Positions 16,606 to 25,682 of a stretch of DNA of 44,742 nt are shown piece by piece (the stretch's first letter is position 1; the number at the start of each line of letters is the position of its first letter). The position numbers and the translations under genes were made by a program. The DNA comes from Bacillales bacterium (lineage in GTDB: Bacteria; Bacillota; Bacilli; Bacillales; DASSOY01): positions 1 through 44,742 of the forward strand of contig DASSOY010000073.1 in assembly GCA_035700025.1 (NCBI GenBank), written 5' to 3'. The notes under the pieces are model-generated. The model was given only the letters and a program-made list of their open reading frames with translations, was not told where the DNA came from and searched no databases.

Positions 16606-17549
16606 TAAGCATTCTCCTTCCATTTTGCCAACGCCTTCTCAAGACTTTCTGGATCGTTCACCGGATAAGCTTGAGCGCGGCGATTCACTCGTTTCACGAG
16701 TCCGCACAACACATTGCCCGGACCGATTTCGAAAAACGTGTCGACACCTAAATCAAGCAATTTGCGCACCGTTTCTTCCCAACGGACCGGTGAATACATT
16801 TGTGCGAGCAAGTTATCGTAAATCATCCCCGCATCCTTCATCTCATCTGCCGTCACGTTCGCGATCACCGGCGTTTCGGCGTTGCGAATTTCAATTTCGT
16901 CAAGCACTTGCTTAAACTTGTCAGCTGCCGGTTTCATGAGCCGCGAGTGAAACGGTCCGCTCACATTCAACGGCAATACTCGTTTTGCGCCGGCCGCGGA
17001 CGCTTTATCACCGGCGATCCGCACCCCTTCGGCCGTTCCGGAAATGACGATTTGTCCAGGCGCGTTCAAGTTGGCCAAGTCGACCGATTCACCTTCGGCG
17101 GTCACGCTATCGGCAATCTCCCGCAGCACAGCGTCTTCGAGACCGAGAATGGCGGCCATCGCTCCTTCGCCGGCAGGCACCGCCTCTTCCATATAAAGCC
17201 CGCGATGCCGTACGGCATATACGGCGTCCTCAAAGGACAGCGCTCCCGCAGCAACAAGGGCGCTGTATTCACCGAGACTATGTCCGGCCGTATAATCAGC
17301 TTCAATACCTGTTTCGCGAAAAACCTCCCATGCCGCGAGGCTCGCTGTCAAGATGGCCGGCTGTGTGTTCTCGGTCAATTTTAATTCCGTTTCCGGACCT
17401 TCGAAAATGACTTTCGAAAGCGGAAACCCGAGACGTTCGTCCGCTCGCCGGAAAATGCTGCCGGCTTGTTCGTTTTGGTCTTTAAAGGCTGCTCCCATGC
17501 CAACGGACTGTGATCCTTGACCCGGGAACAAAAAAGCGATTTTACTCAT
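16605..17549 (-). CDS. fabD: Malonyl CoA-acyl carrier protein transacylase
   Basis: The 314-residue enzyme loads malonyl groups onto ACP. FPGQGSQ is at 8-14, the nucleophile Ser91 in GHSLGEY (89-95), and His201 in GPFHS. The start [12 protein letters not shown] follows AGGGGG and overlaps the plsX stop by eight bases. Confidence 0.97.
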   Translation of the reverse strand: MSKIAFLFPGQGSQSVGMGAAFKDQNEQAGSIFRRADERLGFPLSKVIFEGPETELKLTENTQPAILTASLAAWEVFRETGIEADYTAGHSLGEYSALVAAGALSFEDAVYAVRHRGLYMEEAVPAGEGAMAAILGLEDAVLREIADSVTAEGESVDLANLNAPGQIVISGTAEGVRIAGDKASAAGAKRVLPLNVSGPFHSRLMKPAADKFKQVLDEIEIRNAETPVIANVTADEMKDAGMIYDNLLAQMYSPVRWEETVRKLLDLGVDTFFEIGPGNVLCGLVKRVNRRAQAYPVNDPESLEKALAKWKENA

Positions 17550-18543
17550 TCGTTTCCCCCTCTTTCTTTTGCACCGTTTCGGCAATTTTTGCGGTCACAT
17601 CGCGCGAGACGATTTCCCTCGCCTGACGAATCGCATTGAAGATCGCCCGTCCGTCCGACGATCCATGTGCTTTCACGACCGGCGCGGCTAGCCCGAACAA
17701 CCCGGCCCCGCCGTACTCGGAATAATCCATCGTGTTTTTCAAGCCTTTCAATCCCGGTTTCAACACGGCGGCCGCCACCTTGCGTATCGTCGTACGCGTC
17801 AGTTCCCGCTTTAGCAATGACATGACCGTCATCGCCGTGCCTTCGATCGATTTCAGCACGAGATTGCCGGAAAAACCGTCGCATACAACGACATCCGCTG
17901 CGCCTTCCATCAACCCGCGCGCTTCAACGTTTCCGACGAAATTCACCGGAGCTTGTTCCAGCAGCGAGAAAGCTTCCTGGCTTAGCCGGTTGCCTTTGCC
18001 TTCCTCGGTGCCGATATTCAACAACCCGACGCGGGGACGCTGAATACCGCGCACCTTCTCGACGTAAATCGATCCCATTAACGCATAATGATACAGATGT
18101 TCCGCTTTCGCATCCGCATTGGCACCGACGTCAATTAACAAAAACCCTTTGCCGTCCGTCGTTGGCAGCGTCGGCGCCAATCCGGGACGGCTGATGCCTT
18201 TCATGCGTCCGACGAGAAACAAACCCGCCGCGACGAGAGCGCCGGTGTTTCCCGCGGATATGCAAGCATCCGCTTTTTTTTGCGACACTTCGCGAGCGGC
18301 GATGACCATCGAAGCGTCTTTTTTCGCGCGCACCGCCTTGACCGGACTGTCGTTCGGTCCAATCACTTCATTCGTATGTATGATTTCTGCTCGGGACGTC
18401 GCCGACAAATACGGGCGGATTTGGTTTTCATCCCCGATCAAAGCGATTTCCAAATCGCCGAACGTCGCGAGTGCTTGCTCGGCTCCGGATACAATTGCTT
18501 TCGGCGCGTGGTCACCACCCATAGCATCTACGGCAATTCTCAT
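17542..18543 (-). CDS. plsX: Phosphate acyltransferase PlsX
   Basis: The 333-residue enzyme makes acyl-phosphate from acyl-ACP for phospholipid synthesis. It begins [14 protein letters not shown], then shows [15 protein letters not shown] and [13 protein letters not shown] motifs typical of PlsX. Its ATG overlaps the fapR stop (ATGA). The fapR-plsX-fabD-fabG-acpP order is that of the FapR regulon. Confidence 0.97.
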   Translation of the reverse strand: MRIAVDAMGGDHAPKAIVSGAEQALATFGDLEIALIGDENQIRPYLSATSRAEIIHTNEVIGPNDSPVKAVRAKKDASMVIAAREVSQKKADACISAGNTGALVAAGLFLVGRMKGISRPGLAPTLPTTDGKGFLLIDVGANADAKAEHLYHYALMGSIYVEKVRGIQRPRVGLLNIGTEEGKGNRLSQEAFSLLEQAPVNFVGNVEARGLMEGAADVVVCDGFSGNLVLKSIEGTAMTVMSLLKRELTRTTIRKVAAAVLKPGLKGLKNTMDYSEYGGAGLFGLAAPVVKAHGSSDGRAIFNAIRQAREIVSRDVTAKIAETVQKKEGETNE

Positions 18544-19118
18544 GGTTGAGTTCCTTCCTTCTGTTTGCTTGTTGACCGATACATCGTGAATGTTCCGGAA
18601 AAAACCTGTTCTTGATCCACATAACTGTCGACGGCAACGACGGTGAAATGTTTTTCATGTTTATCGATCCGCGCTTTCGCAACGACGCGTTCCCCTTGCT
18701 TGACTTGCCGGTTGAAGCGGATGTCCGCTTTTGCCGTCAACGCCAGCTCGTCATTAATGATCGCGACGGCAAGCGAATTCGCCTGAGCAAACAAGTGGTG
18801 GCCGCGGACGATTTTCGTCCTTGAAAAAACATGTTCCGGACCGATGTCCAAAATCGAAATCGCGCTTTCGTCAAGCTGCAGATCGACGATTTCGCCGATC
18901 ACTTCTTCCAACGGAAGAGCTTTCACCTCATCGAGCTGCCTTTGCGCCACCGCTTTAATTCGCTGCCTCACTTCCGGAATCGACAATTCCATCCGATCGA
19001 GCCGAATCGTCTGGACGCTCACTTGAAACTTGCGGGCCAACTCCTCGTCGGTAATAAACGGAAAATCCGCGATTTCGCTTTTCAACAGCTTTTGCCGTTC
19101 TTTCTTTCCTTGCTTCAT
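18540..19118 (-). CDS. fapR: Transcription factor FapR
   Basis: The 192-residue repressor has an N-terminal helix-turn-helix (about 1-60, [20 protein letters not shown]) and a C-terminal hot-dog domain (about 70-185). In the family, malonyl-CoA binding releases DNA. It controls plsX, fabD, fabG and others. AGGTGG precedes the ATG. The about 150-base leader contains a hairpin (CGTTGA/TCAACG, 19167-19189) and a FapR box next to the promoter, indicating autorepression. Confidence 0.95.
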   Translation of the reverse strand: MKQGKKERQKLLKSEIADFPFITDEELARKFQVSVQTIRLDRMELSIPEVRQRIKAVAQRQLDEVKALPLEEVIGEIVDLQLDESAISILDIGPEHVFSRTKIVRGHHLFAQANSLAVAIINDELALTAKADIRFNRQVKQGERVVAKARIDKHEKHFTVVAVDSYVDQEQVFSGTFTMYRSTSKQKEGTQP

Positions 19119-19260
19119 GCTTCACCACCTAATTTGCAACGCCTATTCGTACCGAGTTTCATGAACGTTGAACGATGAATGATCAACGATGAAAAACGTT
19201 TCCCGCGATCCCGCCGGAACAAGGTCGTTTCGCTATGCTTTCAGTTAGATGCCATCCGGT

Positions 19261-19280
19261 CTTATGACTAGGTACTAATA
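19261..19280 (-). promoter_or_regulatory. FapR operator
   Basis: On the minus strand the site reads TATTAGTACCTAGTCATAAG, matching the remembered FapR box (TTAGTACCTAGTNNTAA type). It lies just downstream of the -10, over the expected transcription start, so FapR would block the promoter. Confidence 0.85.
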
Positions 19281-19282
19281 GC

Positions 19283-19311
19283 AGTATAGGACGAATCCCG
19301 TATTTCCGCAA
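19283..19311 (-). promoter_or_regulatory. Promoter of the fapR-plsX-fabD-fabG-acpP operon
   Basis: On the minus strand TTGCGG (19306-19311), a 17-base spacer and TATACT (19283-19288) precede the FapR operator by two bases. The -35 is only a partial match, the -10 a good one. Confidence 0.7.
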
Positions 19312-19345
19312 GCGATTCCCGACCCGCCTCGGAACTTCGATGCGT

Positions 19346-21397
19346 TCAGTCGATTTTCTCCAGCTGAAGCGCACCGGAATCTTCAAGATAACGCCGCAGC
19401 GAGGCATAATCTTTGTCGGTCCAGAATGCCGGTTGCTCGACGAGCTTAGCAGCGTCTTCGCGCGCTGCCTTCAACGTGCGGTAATCGTGATTCAAGTCAG
19501 CCAGCTTAAACGCCGGCAATCCGCTTTGCGCGCTGCCGAAAAAATCACCAGCACCTCGCAATTTCAAATCTTCTTCGGATAGGCGGAATCCGTCGTTCGT
19601 TTCCGTCATGATCCGCATTCGTTGTTTGCCGTTTTCTGACTTCGGATCGGCAAGCAAAAGGCAGTACGACTGGGCGTTTCCTCTTCCGACCCTCCCCCGC
19701 AATTGGTGCAGTTGGGAAAGTCCGAAACGTTCGGCGTCATAAACAACCATCACCGTCGCATTCGGCACGTCGACGCCGACTTCAACGACGGTCGTAGAAA
19801 CAAGCACGTGGCAGCGATTGGCGGCAAACGCCTCCATCACCGCTTCTTTTTCATCTGCGGACATCCGGCCGTGCAGCAAGCCGACATTTATCCCGGTTCC
19901 AGAGAATTCGTTCGCAATTTGTGCGTGCACATCAATCGCATTTTGCACGTCCAGTTTATCCGACTCTTCGATGAGCGGACAAATCACGTACGCTTGATGG
20001 TCGTGAGCAATTTCCCGTTTGACAAAACGAAGAACGCGCGAAAACATTTCCGGTTTCGCCCAATACGTTTCGATCGGTTGCCGGCCGGCCGGCATTTGAT
20101 CGATCGTCGAGACGTCCATGTCGCCATACAGCGACAACGCGAGCGTGCGCGGAATCGGAGTCGCCGTCATGTATAAAACATCTGGAGAGTGACCTTTCGA
20201 CGTTAAATGCCTTCTTTGCATCACACCGAACCGATGTTGCTCGTCGGTTATTGCAAGTCCGAGCCTATGAAAGCGGACCTCGTTTTGAATAAGCGCATGC
20301 GTACCGATAACGACATCGATCTCCCCGCTTTCGAGAGCGCGCATCATCGTTTTCCGAACGTTTCCTTTCACCGAGCTCGTTAAGACGGCAACACGAACGC
20401 CTTGTGGAGTGAGCAAATCATGAAGCGAAGCCGCATGTTGTTCCGCTAAAATTTCGGTCGGCACCATGAGCGCCCCTTGAAAGCCGGCACGGACGGCGGC
20501 ATACAAAGCGATGGCGGCGACCACCGTTTTTCCGGAACCGACATCCCCTTGCAGCAAACGATTCATTCGTTGATTTCGACACATATCTTGTAAAATTTCT
20601 TGCGTTACCCGCTGCTGGGCATCCGTGAGCGAAAAAGGCAGCCCTGCGGCAAACCGGCGGACGTCCTCCTCTTTAAATCGCATCGCGACCCCGCCGCTGC
20701 GCTCGCGCCGGATTTTTTTAAACATCTGCATTTTCAATTGGAACAGCAGCAATTCTTCGTAAACGAGCCGTCGTCGCGCAAGCCTGATTTCCTTATGGTT
20801 TTTCGGAAAGTGCATCGCTCGGACCGCTTCCGCCCGTGCGGCCAACCGATACGTTTTCAGCAAAGAATCAGGCAGCACCTCGGGAATCGCTCGTCCGTAT
20901 TGTCTCCAAGCGGCGGCGATGATCTTTCGCAGCTGTTTCACCGTCACGTTCGCTTTCACCGAATATACCGGAGCGATCGCGTCCCCGGTACGCCGTCCTT
21001 TTTTCCATTCCGCTGCCGTAATCGTTTTCCGGTGCAAGTCCCATTTACCGGTCACGGTAATTTCGTCGCCGACGTTCAGCTGTTTTTTTGCGAACGGTTG
21101 ATTGAACCAGACCGCTTTCACCAAATAACGGTCGACGAGCAATCGCACCGTCAAACGCGACTTTTTGCGGCCATAAAACGAGAGAGAAGGTTCGCCGTGA
21201 ACCTTCCCGATAATTGTCGTCTTTTCATTGTGGGCGACTTGGCTCAAATCTTTGATTTCGTAATGGTCATAGCGAAACGGGAAGTAAAACAACAAATCCT
21301 CGACCGTATGCACCCCGAGTTCCGCCAGAGTTTTCGCCCTTTCCGGACCGATGCCGTTCATCTCCGACACCGGCATCGTCAAGTCCTGCGCCGTCAT
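19346..21397 (-). CDS. recG: ATP-dependent DNA helicase RecG
   Basis: The 683-residue branch-migration helicase remodels stalled forks. An N-terminal wedge/OB region (about 1-250) precedes the helicase core: Walker A GDVGSGKT, the DEQH box (ITDEQHRFGVMQR), TATPIPRTLAL and, near the end, LHQLRGRVGRGNAQSYC. The ATG overlaps the sdaAA stop (ATGA). The fapR promoter begins about 35 bases past its stop, with no clear terminator between. Confidence 0.97.
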   Translation of the reverse strand: MTAQDLTMPVSEMNGIGPERAKTLAELGVHTVEDLLFYFPFRYDHYEIKDLSQVAHNEKTTIIGKVHGEPSLSFYGRKKSRLTVRLLVDRYLVKAVWFNQPFAKKQLNVGDEITVTGKWDLHRKTITAAEWKKGRRTGDAIAPVYSVKANVTVKQLRKIIAAAWRQYGRAIPEVLPDSLLKTYRLAARAEAVRAMHFPKNHKEIRLARRRLVYEELLLFQLKMQMFKKIRRERSGGVAMRFKEEDVRRFAAGLPFSLTDAQQRVTQEILQDMCRNQRMNRLLQGDVGSGKTVVAAIALYAAVRAGFQGALMVPTEILAEQHAASLHDLLTPQGVRVAVLTSSVKGNVRKTMMRALESGEIDVVIGTHALIQNEVRFHRLGLAITDEQHRFGVMQRRHLTSKGHSPDVLYMTATPIPRTLALSLYGDMDVSTIDQMPAGRQPIETYWAKPEMFSRVLRFVKREIAHDHQAYVICPLIEESDKLDVQNAIDVHAQIANEFSGTGINVGLLHGRMSADEKEAVMEAFAANRCHVLVSTTVVEVGVDVPNATVMVVYDAERFGLSQLHQLRGRVGRGNAQSYCLLLADPKSENGKQRMRIMTETNDGFRLSEEDLKLRGAGDFFGSAQSGLPAFKLADLNHDYRTLKAAREDAAKLVEQPAFWTDKDYASLRRYLEDSGALQLEKID

Positions 21398-22281
21398 TTC
21401 CGGTGCAGCGGCATGCCGAAAATGCGCCGCTCAAGCTCCCGTCCCGTCGGCGTCGCTGCAAGACCTCCCTGTGCCGTTTCCTTAAGCGCGACCGGCATCA
21501 TTTGCCCGATCTTGTGCATCGCGTCAATCACCTCATCTGCCGGAATGCGGCTCTTTACCCCGGCAAGCGACATGTCGGCGGCCACGATCGCGTTCGAAGC
21601 ACCGCCCGCGTTCCGTTTGACGCACGGCACCTCGACGAGTCCGGCCACCGGATCACACACGAGGCCGAGCATGTTTTTCAAGGCAATCGCCATCGCATCG
21701 GCCGATTGCTGCGGCGTTCCGCCGGCCAGCTCGACGATCGCCGCGGCCGCCATGCCGGACGCCGAACCGACTTCCGCCTGGCAGCCGCCGCCGGCTCCGG
21801 AAATCGAAGCGTTGTTCGCGATGACGTAGCCGAACGCCCCCGCCGTGAACAAATAGCGAACCATTTGTTCACGGGTCGGCTTCAGCTTATCCTTCAAGGC
21901 AAACAACGTGCCCGGCACAACGCCTGCCGAACCGGCGGTCGGCGTCGCGCAAATCGTCCCCATCGCTGCGTTCACTTCGTTCGTCGCCATCGCTTTGCTC
22001 ACGGCGTCGAGCAAAAGCGGTCCGGCAAGGGTATCGCCTTTTTCAATGTACTTTTGAACGAGTACCGCATCCCCGCCAGTGAGCCCGGAGCGGGATTTCA
22101 CCCCTTCCGTCACACCTCTTTCCACCGCTTTTTCCATCACTTCGAGATTTCTCTCCATTTGCGCGAATAGGTCCTCGCGGCTTTTCCCGCCTTCTTCCAT
22201 TTCCATTTCGATCATTATTTCCGATATCTTTTTATTTTCTTGTTCGGCCATTTCCACGAGTTCGGCTATATTGCGAAACAT
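21394..22281 (-). CDS. sdaAA: L-serine dehydratase, alpha subunit
   Basis: The 295-residue subunit of the iron-sulfur enzyme deaminates serine to pyruvate. Cys residues for the cluster appear in GAGGGCQAEVGSASG and GLVCDPVAGLVEVPCVKRN. The substrate motif TGGDAVL and ATPTAGSAGVVPG are present. The start MFRNIAELV follows AGGAGG, eleven codons inside the longest frame, and is about 20 bases past sdaAB. Confidence 0.95.
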   Translation of the reverse strand: MFRNIAELVEMAEQENKKISEIMIEMEMEEGGKSREDLFAQMERNLEVMEKAVERGVTEGVKSRSGLTGGDAVLVQKYIEKGDTLAGPLLLDAVSKAMATNEVNAAMGTICATPTAGSAGVVPGTLFALKDKLKPTREQMVRYLFTAGAFGYVIANNASISGAGGGCQAEVGSASGMAAAAIVELAGGTPQQSADAMAIALKNMLGLVCDPVAGLVEVPCVKRNAGGASNAIVAADMSLAGVKSRIPADEVIDAMHKIGQMMPVALKETAQGGLAATPTGRELERRIFGMPLHRK

Positions 22282-22303
22282 CGTCTTCCCTCCTTCACGA
22301 TCG

Positions 22304-22966
22304 TCAATTCTCAAGCTTCGACGCGTTCAACACGTTCGGAAGCGTCATCAATTCCGCTAAAACCCCGTCGCTTATGTTTTGATCGACTTCTATGACCATC
22401 AACGCCTGTTTTCCTTTTTCCTTGCGGGAGACTTCCATGTGGCCGATGTTGATTTCATGCTTGGCAAGCAAATTGGCCACTGCGGCAATGACGCCGAACC
22501 GATCGTTATGCACGACGAACACGGCTGGATAATTCCCGCTTAACCGCAACTCAAATCCGTTCAATTCGGTAATCTCGATTTTGCCGCCCCCGATCGAGAT
22601 TCCGACGACTTCCAGTTGTTCGTTGTCGTCGCCAAGGCGGAGCCGGGCCGTATTCGGATGGTCGGCGTTTGCATCTTCCGGTGTAATTTTCACCTTCATG
22701 CCTAATTTCTCGGCTGCCGACAATGCTTCGACAATGCGCGTATCGTCGGTTTCGTATCCAAGCAGTCCGCCGACGAGCGCAACATCGGTTCCGTGCCCTT
22801 TGTACGTGTTCGCGAACGACCCGTACAACGAAATCTCCACCCAATCTGGTTGTTTTCCAAACAACGTGCGCGCCACTTTGCCGATTCGCGCAGCGCCGGC
22901 CGTGTGAGAACTTGACGGCCCGATCATGACCGGACCGATAATGTCGAACACGCTTCTGTATTTCAT
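22304..22966 (-). CDS. sdaAB: L-serine dehydratase, beta subunit
   Basis: The 220-residue partner of SdaAA begins MKYRSVFDIIGPVMIGPSSSHT, the conserved substrate-site region, and ends with an ACT-type domain (about 145-220, FGVIAAVANLLAKHEINIGHMEVSR) for amino-acid sensing. AAGGGGG precedes the ATG. It lies between fakA and sdaAA as in B. subtilis. Confidence 0.95.
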   Translation of the reverse strand: MKYRSVFDIIGPVMIGPSSSHTAGAARIGKVARTLFGKQPDWVEISLYGSFANTYKGHGTDVALVGGLLGYETDDTRIVEALSAAEKLGMKVKITPEDANADHPNTARLRLGDDNEQLEVVGISIGGGKIEITELNGFELRLSGNYPAVFVVHNDRFGVIAAVANLLAKHEINIGHMEVSRKEKGKQALMVIEVDQNISDGVLAELMTLPNVLNASKLEN

Positions 22967-22989
22967 CGTATTTCCCCCTTTCGTTCTAG

Positions 22990-24639
22990 TTACTCAACTG
23001 AAACAATATACGAATAAACGGGCTGGCCGCCGTTTTGAATTTCGACGTCGACCTCAAACTCGTCTTCCGCAAACGACGCCAGTCGTTCGGCATCTATTTC
23101 GCCCGCGTTCGCCCCGAAAAAGATCGTCACCAGTTCCGCATTGTCCGTTACCATTTGCCGAAGCAACGCTTTCGCGGCATCTTCTTCCTGCCGTTCGACG
23201 GCAACGATTTCTCCGCCGCAAATGGCGAGATAATCACCGCGTTTAATGGAAAAACCGTCCTTTATCGCATCGCGAACAGCATGCGTGACTTGTCCCGATT
23301 TCACTCGTTGCACGGCGTCTTCCATCGTCGCTTTGTTCGTTTCCGCATCCGCTTCGGGATGAAAAGCAATTAACGCGGCAATTCCTTCAGGAATCGATTT
23401 CGTTTCCACAACCGTTACAAACGCATCCGCCATCTCTGCCGCCTGCCGTGCCGCCAACAATACGTTGCCGTTGTTCGGCAGCACAAAAACGTGCTTGGCG
23501 CCTGTTGCGCGAATCGCTTCCACCATGGCTTCCGTGCTCGGATTCATCGATTGCCCGCCTTCAATCACTTTCACAACGCCCATGCTTTCGAACAACGCGC
23601 GCAACCCTTCTCCCGATGCAACGGTGACAAATCCATACGGCTCTTCTTTTTTCGTATTCGCTTCTTGACGCGTGTCGCCCGTACCTTTTACAATGTCTCG
23701 ATGCTGTTCCCGCATATTTTCAATCTTGATTCGAAGCAGTTCCCCGTACGTTTGTCCCTTCGTCAACACTTCTCCAGGTTTTTCCGTATGGATGTGCACT
23801 TTCACCCATTCCGGGTCGGCAGCGACAAGCAAAGAGTCACCGTGTTTCTCCAATTCGCTGCGAAACGTTGCTTCATCGAAAGCATCGCCGTGTTTCAATC
23901 CAACCGTAAACTCGGTGCAATACCCGTATTCAATCGCGTCCGTCTCGAATCGAACTTGCGCCTTCTTGTGATGGACCGCCTTGATCATCTCGTTCATCGA
24001 TGGACCTTCGTCGCTCGCGGCCGGCACGTTCCCCGTCAATCCTTCGACGAATCCCTCGTAAATCGCGACGAGTCCTTGTCCGCCGGAATCGACTACCCCG
24101 ACTTCTTTTAACACAGGCAGTTGTTCCGGTGTCTTCTTTAACGCCGCTTTCGCCTCACGGACGACTTCTTCGAGCAGTTTGACGACATCGTGATTGTTGG
24201 CGGCAGATTGAACCGCCCGTCTCGCGCTTTCCTTCGCGACTGTCAAAATCGTCCCTTCCACCGGTTTAATAACCGCCTTGTAAGCAGCATCAACACCGGC
24301 TTGCAACGCATCGGCGATTTCTGTTGCCGACAGCTCAGCGTTCCCGGCGACGCTTTTCGCGAACCCGCGGAACAATTGCGACAAAATCACGCCCGAATTA
24401 CCGCGAGCGCCCATCAACATTCCTTTTGAAAGCGCTTGCGCGCATTCGTTCGCTTTCCCCGAAGAAACACGTTCAAGCTCCGCGACCCCCGACGACATCG
24501 TTAAATTCATGTTCGTGCCCGTATCCCCGTCGGGAACGGGAAACACGTTCAATGCGTCTATCGATTCCGCTTGAGAAGATAGATGCGCCGCACCTCCCTT
24601 GACCATTTTTATAAATTGAGATCCATCCATCTTGTTCAT
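22990..24639 (-). CDS. fakA: Fatty acid kinase FakA (DAK2 domain, YloV)
   Basis: The 549-residue kinase phosphorylates fatty acids bound to FakB so they can enter phospholipid synthesis. The N-terminal DAK2 domain has the metal-binding DGDTGTNM motif (37-44) and GARGNSGVILSQLFRG. The central and C-terminal parts bind FakB (HIHTEKPGEVL, VLPNNGNVLLAARQA). The start MNKMDGSQFI is supported by AAGGAGG about 12 bases upstream; the longer frame overlaps yloU. It is co-oriented with plsX nearby. Confidence 0.9.
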   Translation of the reverse strand: MNKMDGSQFIKMVKGGAAHLSSQAESIDALNVFPVPDGDTGTNMNLTMSSGVAELERVSSGKANECAQALSKGMLMGARGNSGVILSQLFRGFAKSVAGNAELSATEIADALQAGVDAAYKAVIKPVEGTILTVAKESARRAVQSAANNHDVVKLLEEVVREAKAALKKTPEQLPVLKEVGVVDSGGQGLVAIYEGFVEGLTGNVPAASDEGPSMNEMIKAVHHKKAQVRFETDAIEYGYCTEFTVGLKHGDAFDEATFRSELEKHGDSLLVAADPEWVKVHIHTEKPGEVLTKGQTYGELLRIKIENMREQHRDIVKGTGDTRQEANTKKEEPYGFVTVASGEGLRALFESMGVVKVIEGGQSMNPSTEAMVEAIRATGAKHVFVLPNNGNVLLAARQAAEMADAFVTVVETKSIPEGIAALIAFHPEADAETNKATMEDAVQRVKSGQVTHAVRDAIKDGFSIKRGDYLAICGGEIVAVERQEEDAAKALLRQMVTDNAELVTIFFGANAGEIDAERLASFAEDEFEVDVEIQNGGQPVYSYIVSVE

Positions 24640-24686
24640 CAGGCACAACTTCCTCCTTCGCATTCGGCCAGAAACCGCCTGCGGCA

Positions 24687-25049
24687 TTAACGATCGGCGA
24701 TTCGAACACCTTGCACGTAGATATTGACAGAATCTACCGAAAGACCGAGCATTTGGTCGAGCGTATATTTCACTTTCGTCTGCACATTGTGCGCCACCTC
24801 GGAAATTTTCGTTCCGTAGCTGACGATGATGTACATGTCGATATGAACTTGATCTTCTTCTTGACGAACGACGACACCGCGGCTGAAATTTTCCTTCCGC
24901 AGCAATTCACTCAATCCGTCTTTCAATTGTTTTTGGGATGCCATGCCGACAATACCGTAACAATCCAGCGCAGCCCCGCCGGCGATCGCCGCGAGCACTT
25001 CAGTGGAAACGTCAATGGCTCCATAGTTCGTCTTCATTTCAATCGACAT
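24687..25049 (-). CDS. yloU: Asp23/Gls24 family protein YloU
   Basis: The 120-residue Asp23-family protein begins MSIEMKTNYGAIDVSTEVLAAIAG, with LDCYGIVGMASQ and VKYTLDQMLGLSVDSVNIYVQGV. Relatives act at the cell envelope in stress, but no catalytic motif is present. AAAGGAG precedes the ATG. It leads the fakA-sdaAB-sdaAA-recG run and is divergent from rpmB. Confidence 0.9.
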   Translation of the reverse strand: MSIEMKTNYGAIDVSTEVLAAIAGGAALDCYGIVGMASQKQLKDGLSELLRKENFSRGVVVRQEEDQVHIDMYIIVSYGTKISEVAHNVQTKVKYTLDQMLGLSVDSVNIYVQGVRIADR

Positions 25050-25082
25050 CGCAATCGCTCCTTTGTGCGTACAGTCATAATC

Positions 25083-25112
25083 ATTTTACAATACTTTGCC
25101 TTACCGCCACAA
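25083..25112 (-). promoter_or_regulatory. Possible promoter of the yloU-fakA run
   Basis: On the minus strand TTGTGG (25107-25112), an 18-base spacer and TAAAAT (25083-25088) lie about 35 bases upstream of yloU. Matches are moderate. Confidence 0.35.
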
Positions 25113-25167
25113 CCGATGCTGTTTCTTGACAAAGGGGGGCACGACGGTTTTTTTACTTGGCGAATCC

Positions 25168-25196
25168 TTGAAATCAGGCGAAGAAGATGCTAACAT
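25168..25196 (+). promoter_or_regulatory. Promoter of rpmB
   Basis: TTGAAA (25168-25173), a 17-base spacer and TAACAT (25191-25196) lie about 37 bases before the rpmB ATG. Confidence 0.55.
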
Positions 25197-25232
25197 GATA
25201 ACGTTGCATAAATGCAGACTGGAGGGAATCAC

Positions 25233-25421
25233 ATGAGCAGAAAATGTGTCGTGACGGGGAAACAAACACGTCATGGAAATAAACGTTCTCATGCCTTGAA
25301 TACGGCGAAGCGCACGTGGAAAGCAAACGTGCAGAAGGTTCGCATCATGGTCAACGGAAAACCGAAACGGGTTTACGTGTCGACGAGAGCGCTGAAATCC
25401 GGCAAAGTGGAACGCGTATAA
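25233..25421 (+). CDS. rpmB: 50S ribosomal protein L28
   Basis: The 62-residue basic protein begins [20 protein letters not shown] and ends [14 protein letters not shown], both near-invariant in L28. One Cys (Cys5) is present; the zinc-binding CxxC pairs are absent, so it is the zinc-free form. GGAGGG precedes the ATG, seven codons inside the longest frame. It is transcribed away from yloU and ends at a strong bidirectional terminator. Confidence 0.96.
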   Translation: MSRKCVVTGKQTRHGNKRSHALNTAKRTWKANVQKVRIMVNGKPKRVYVSTRALKSGKVERV

Positions 25422-25440
25422 CCGCATTATGGAATGCGAC

Positions 25441-25470
25441 AAAAAAAGCACCGGTCGGGGTGCTTTTTTT
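25441..25470. terminator. Bidirectional terminator between rpmB and spoVM
   Basis: Arms AAAAAAAGCACC and GGTGCTTTTTTT flank GGTCGG. The T-run serves rpmB on the plus strand and the A-run serves spoVM on the minus strand. Confidence 0.92.
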
Positions 25471-25472
25471 GT

Positions 25473-25553
25473 TTAATCCTTTTTGACGCTTCCCATGATC
25501 GCCCTGATAAATCCACCAAGGAACTTTGGAAGCTTGATCGTATAAAATTTCAT
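25473..25553 (-). CDS. spoVM: Stage V sporulation protein M
   Basis: The 26-residue ORF reads MKFYTIKLPKFLGG and then FIRAIMGSVKKD. It matches B. subtilis SpoVM almost residue for residue in its first 14 positions. SpoVM is an amphipathic helix that recognises the convex forespore membrane and anchors SpoIVA for coat and cortex assembly; Pro9 and the basic residues are kept. AAGGAGG lies perfectly before the ATG. The position between rpmB and thiN is the B. subtilis location. It is the clearest sign of an endospore former. Confidence 0.95.
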   Translation of the reverse strand: MKFYTIKLPKFLGGFIRAIMGSVKKD

Positions 25554-25682
25554 ACTCTTCCTCCTTCGTCATTCATGAAGCAGTGCCGATTCCGAGCATC
25601 TCTCTCATTCATGATGAAGATTTATTATCAGCCTATTCATGGGATGCGGAATAAGTACCTACACATGATGAAATGAGCACAT

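Noticed and set aside
20600..21829. A 409-codon plus-strand ORF opposite recG and sdaAA
   Set aside because: It spans two real, overlapping minus-strand genes with clear motifs. The translation has no recognisable domain.
25554..25682. A SigE promoter for spoVM
   Set aside because: Several ATA and CAT-type pieces are present but none has the right spacing or a good -10, so none is annotated.
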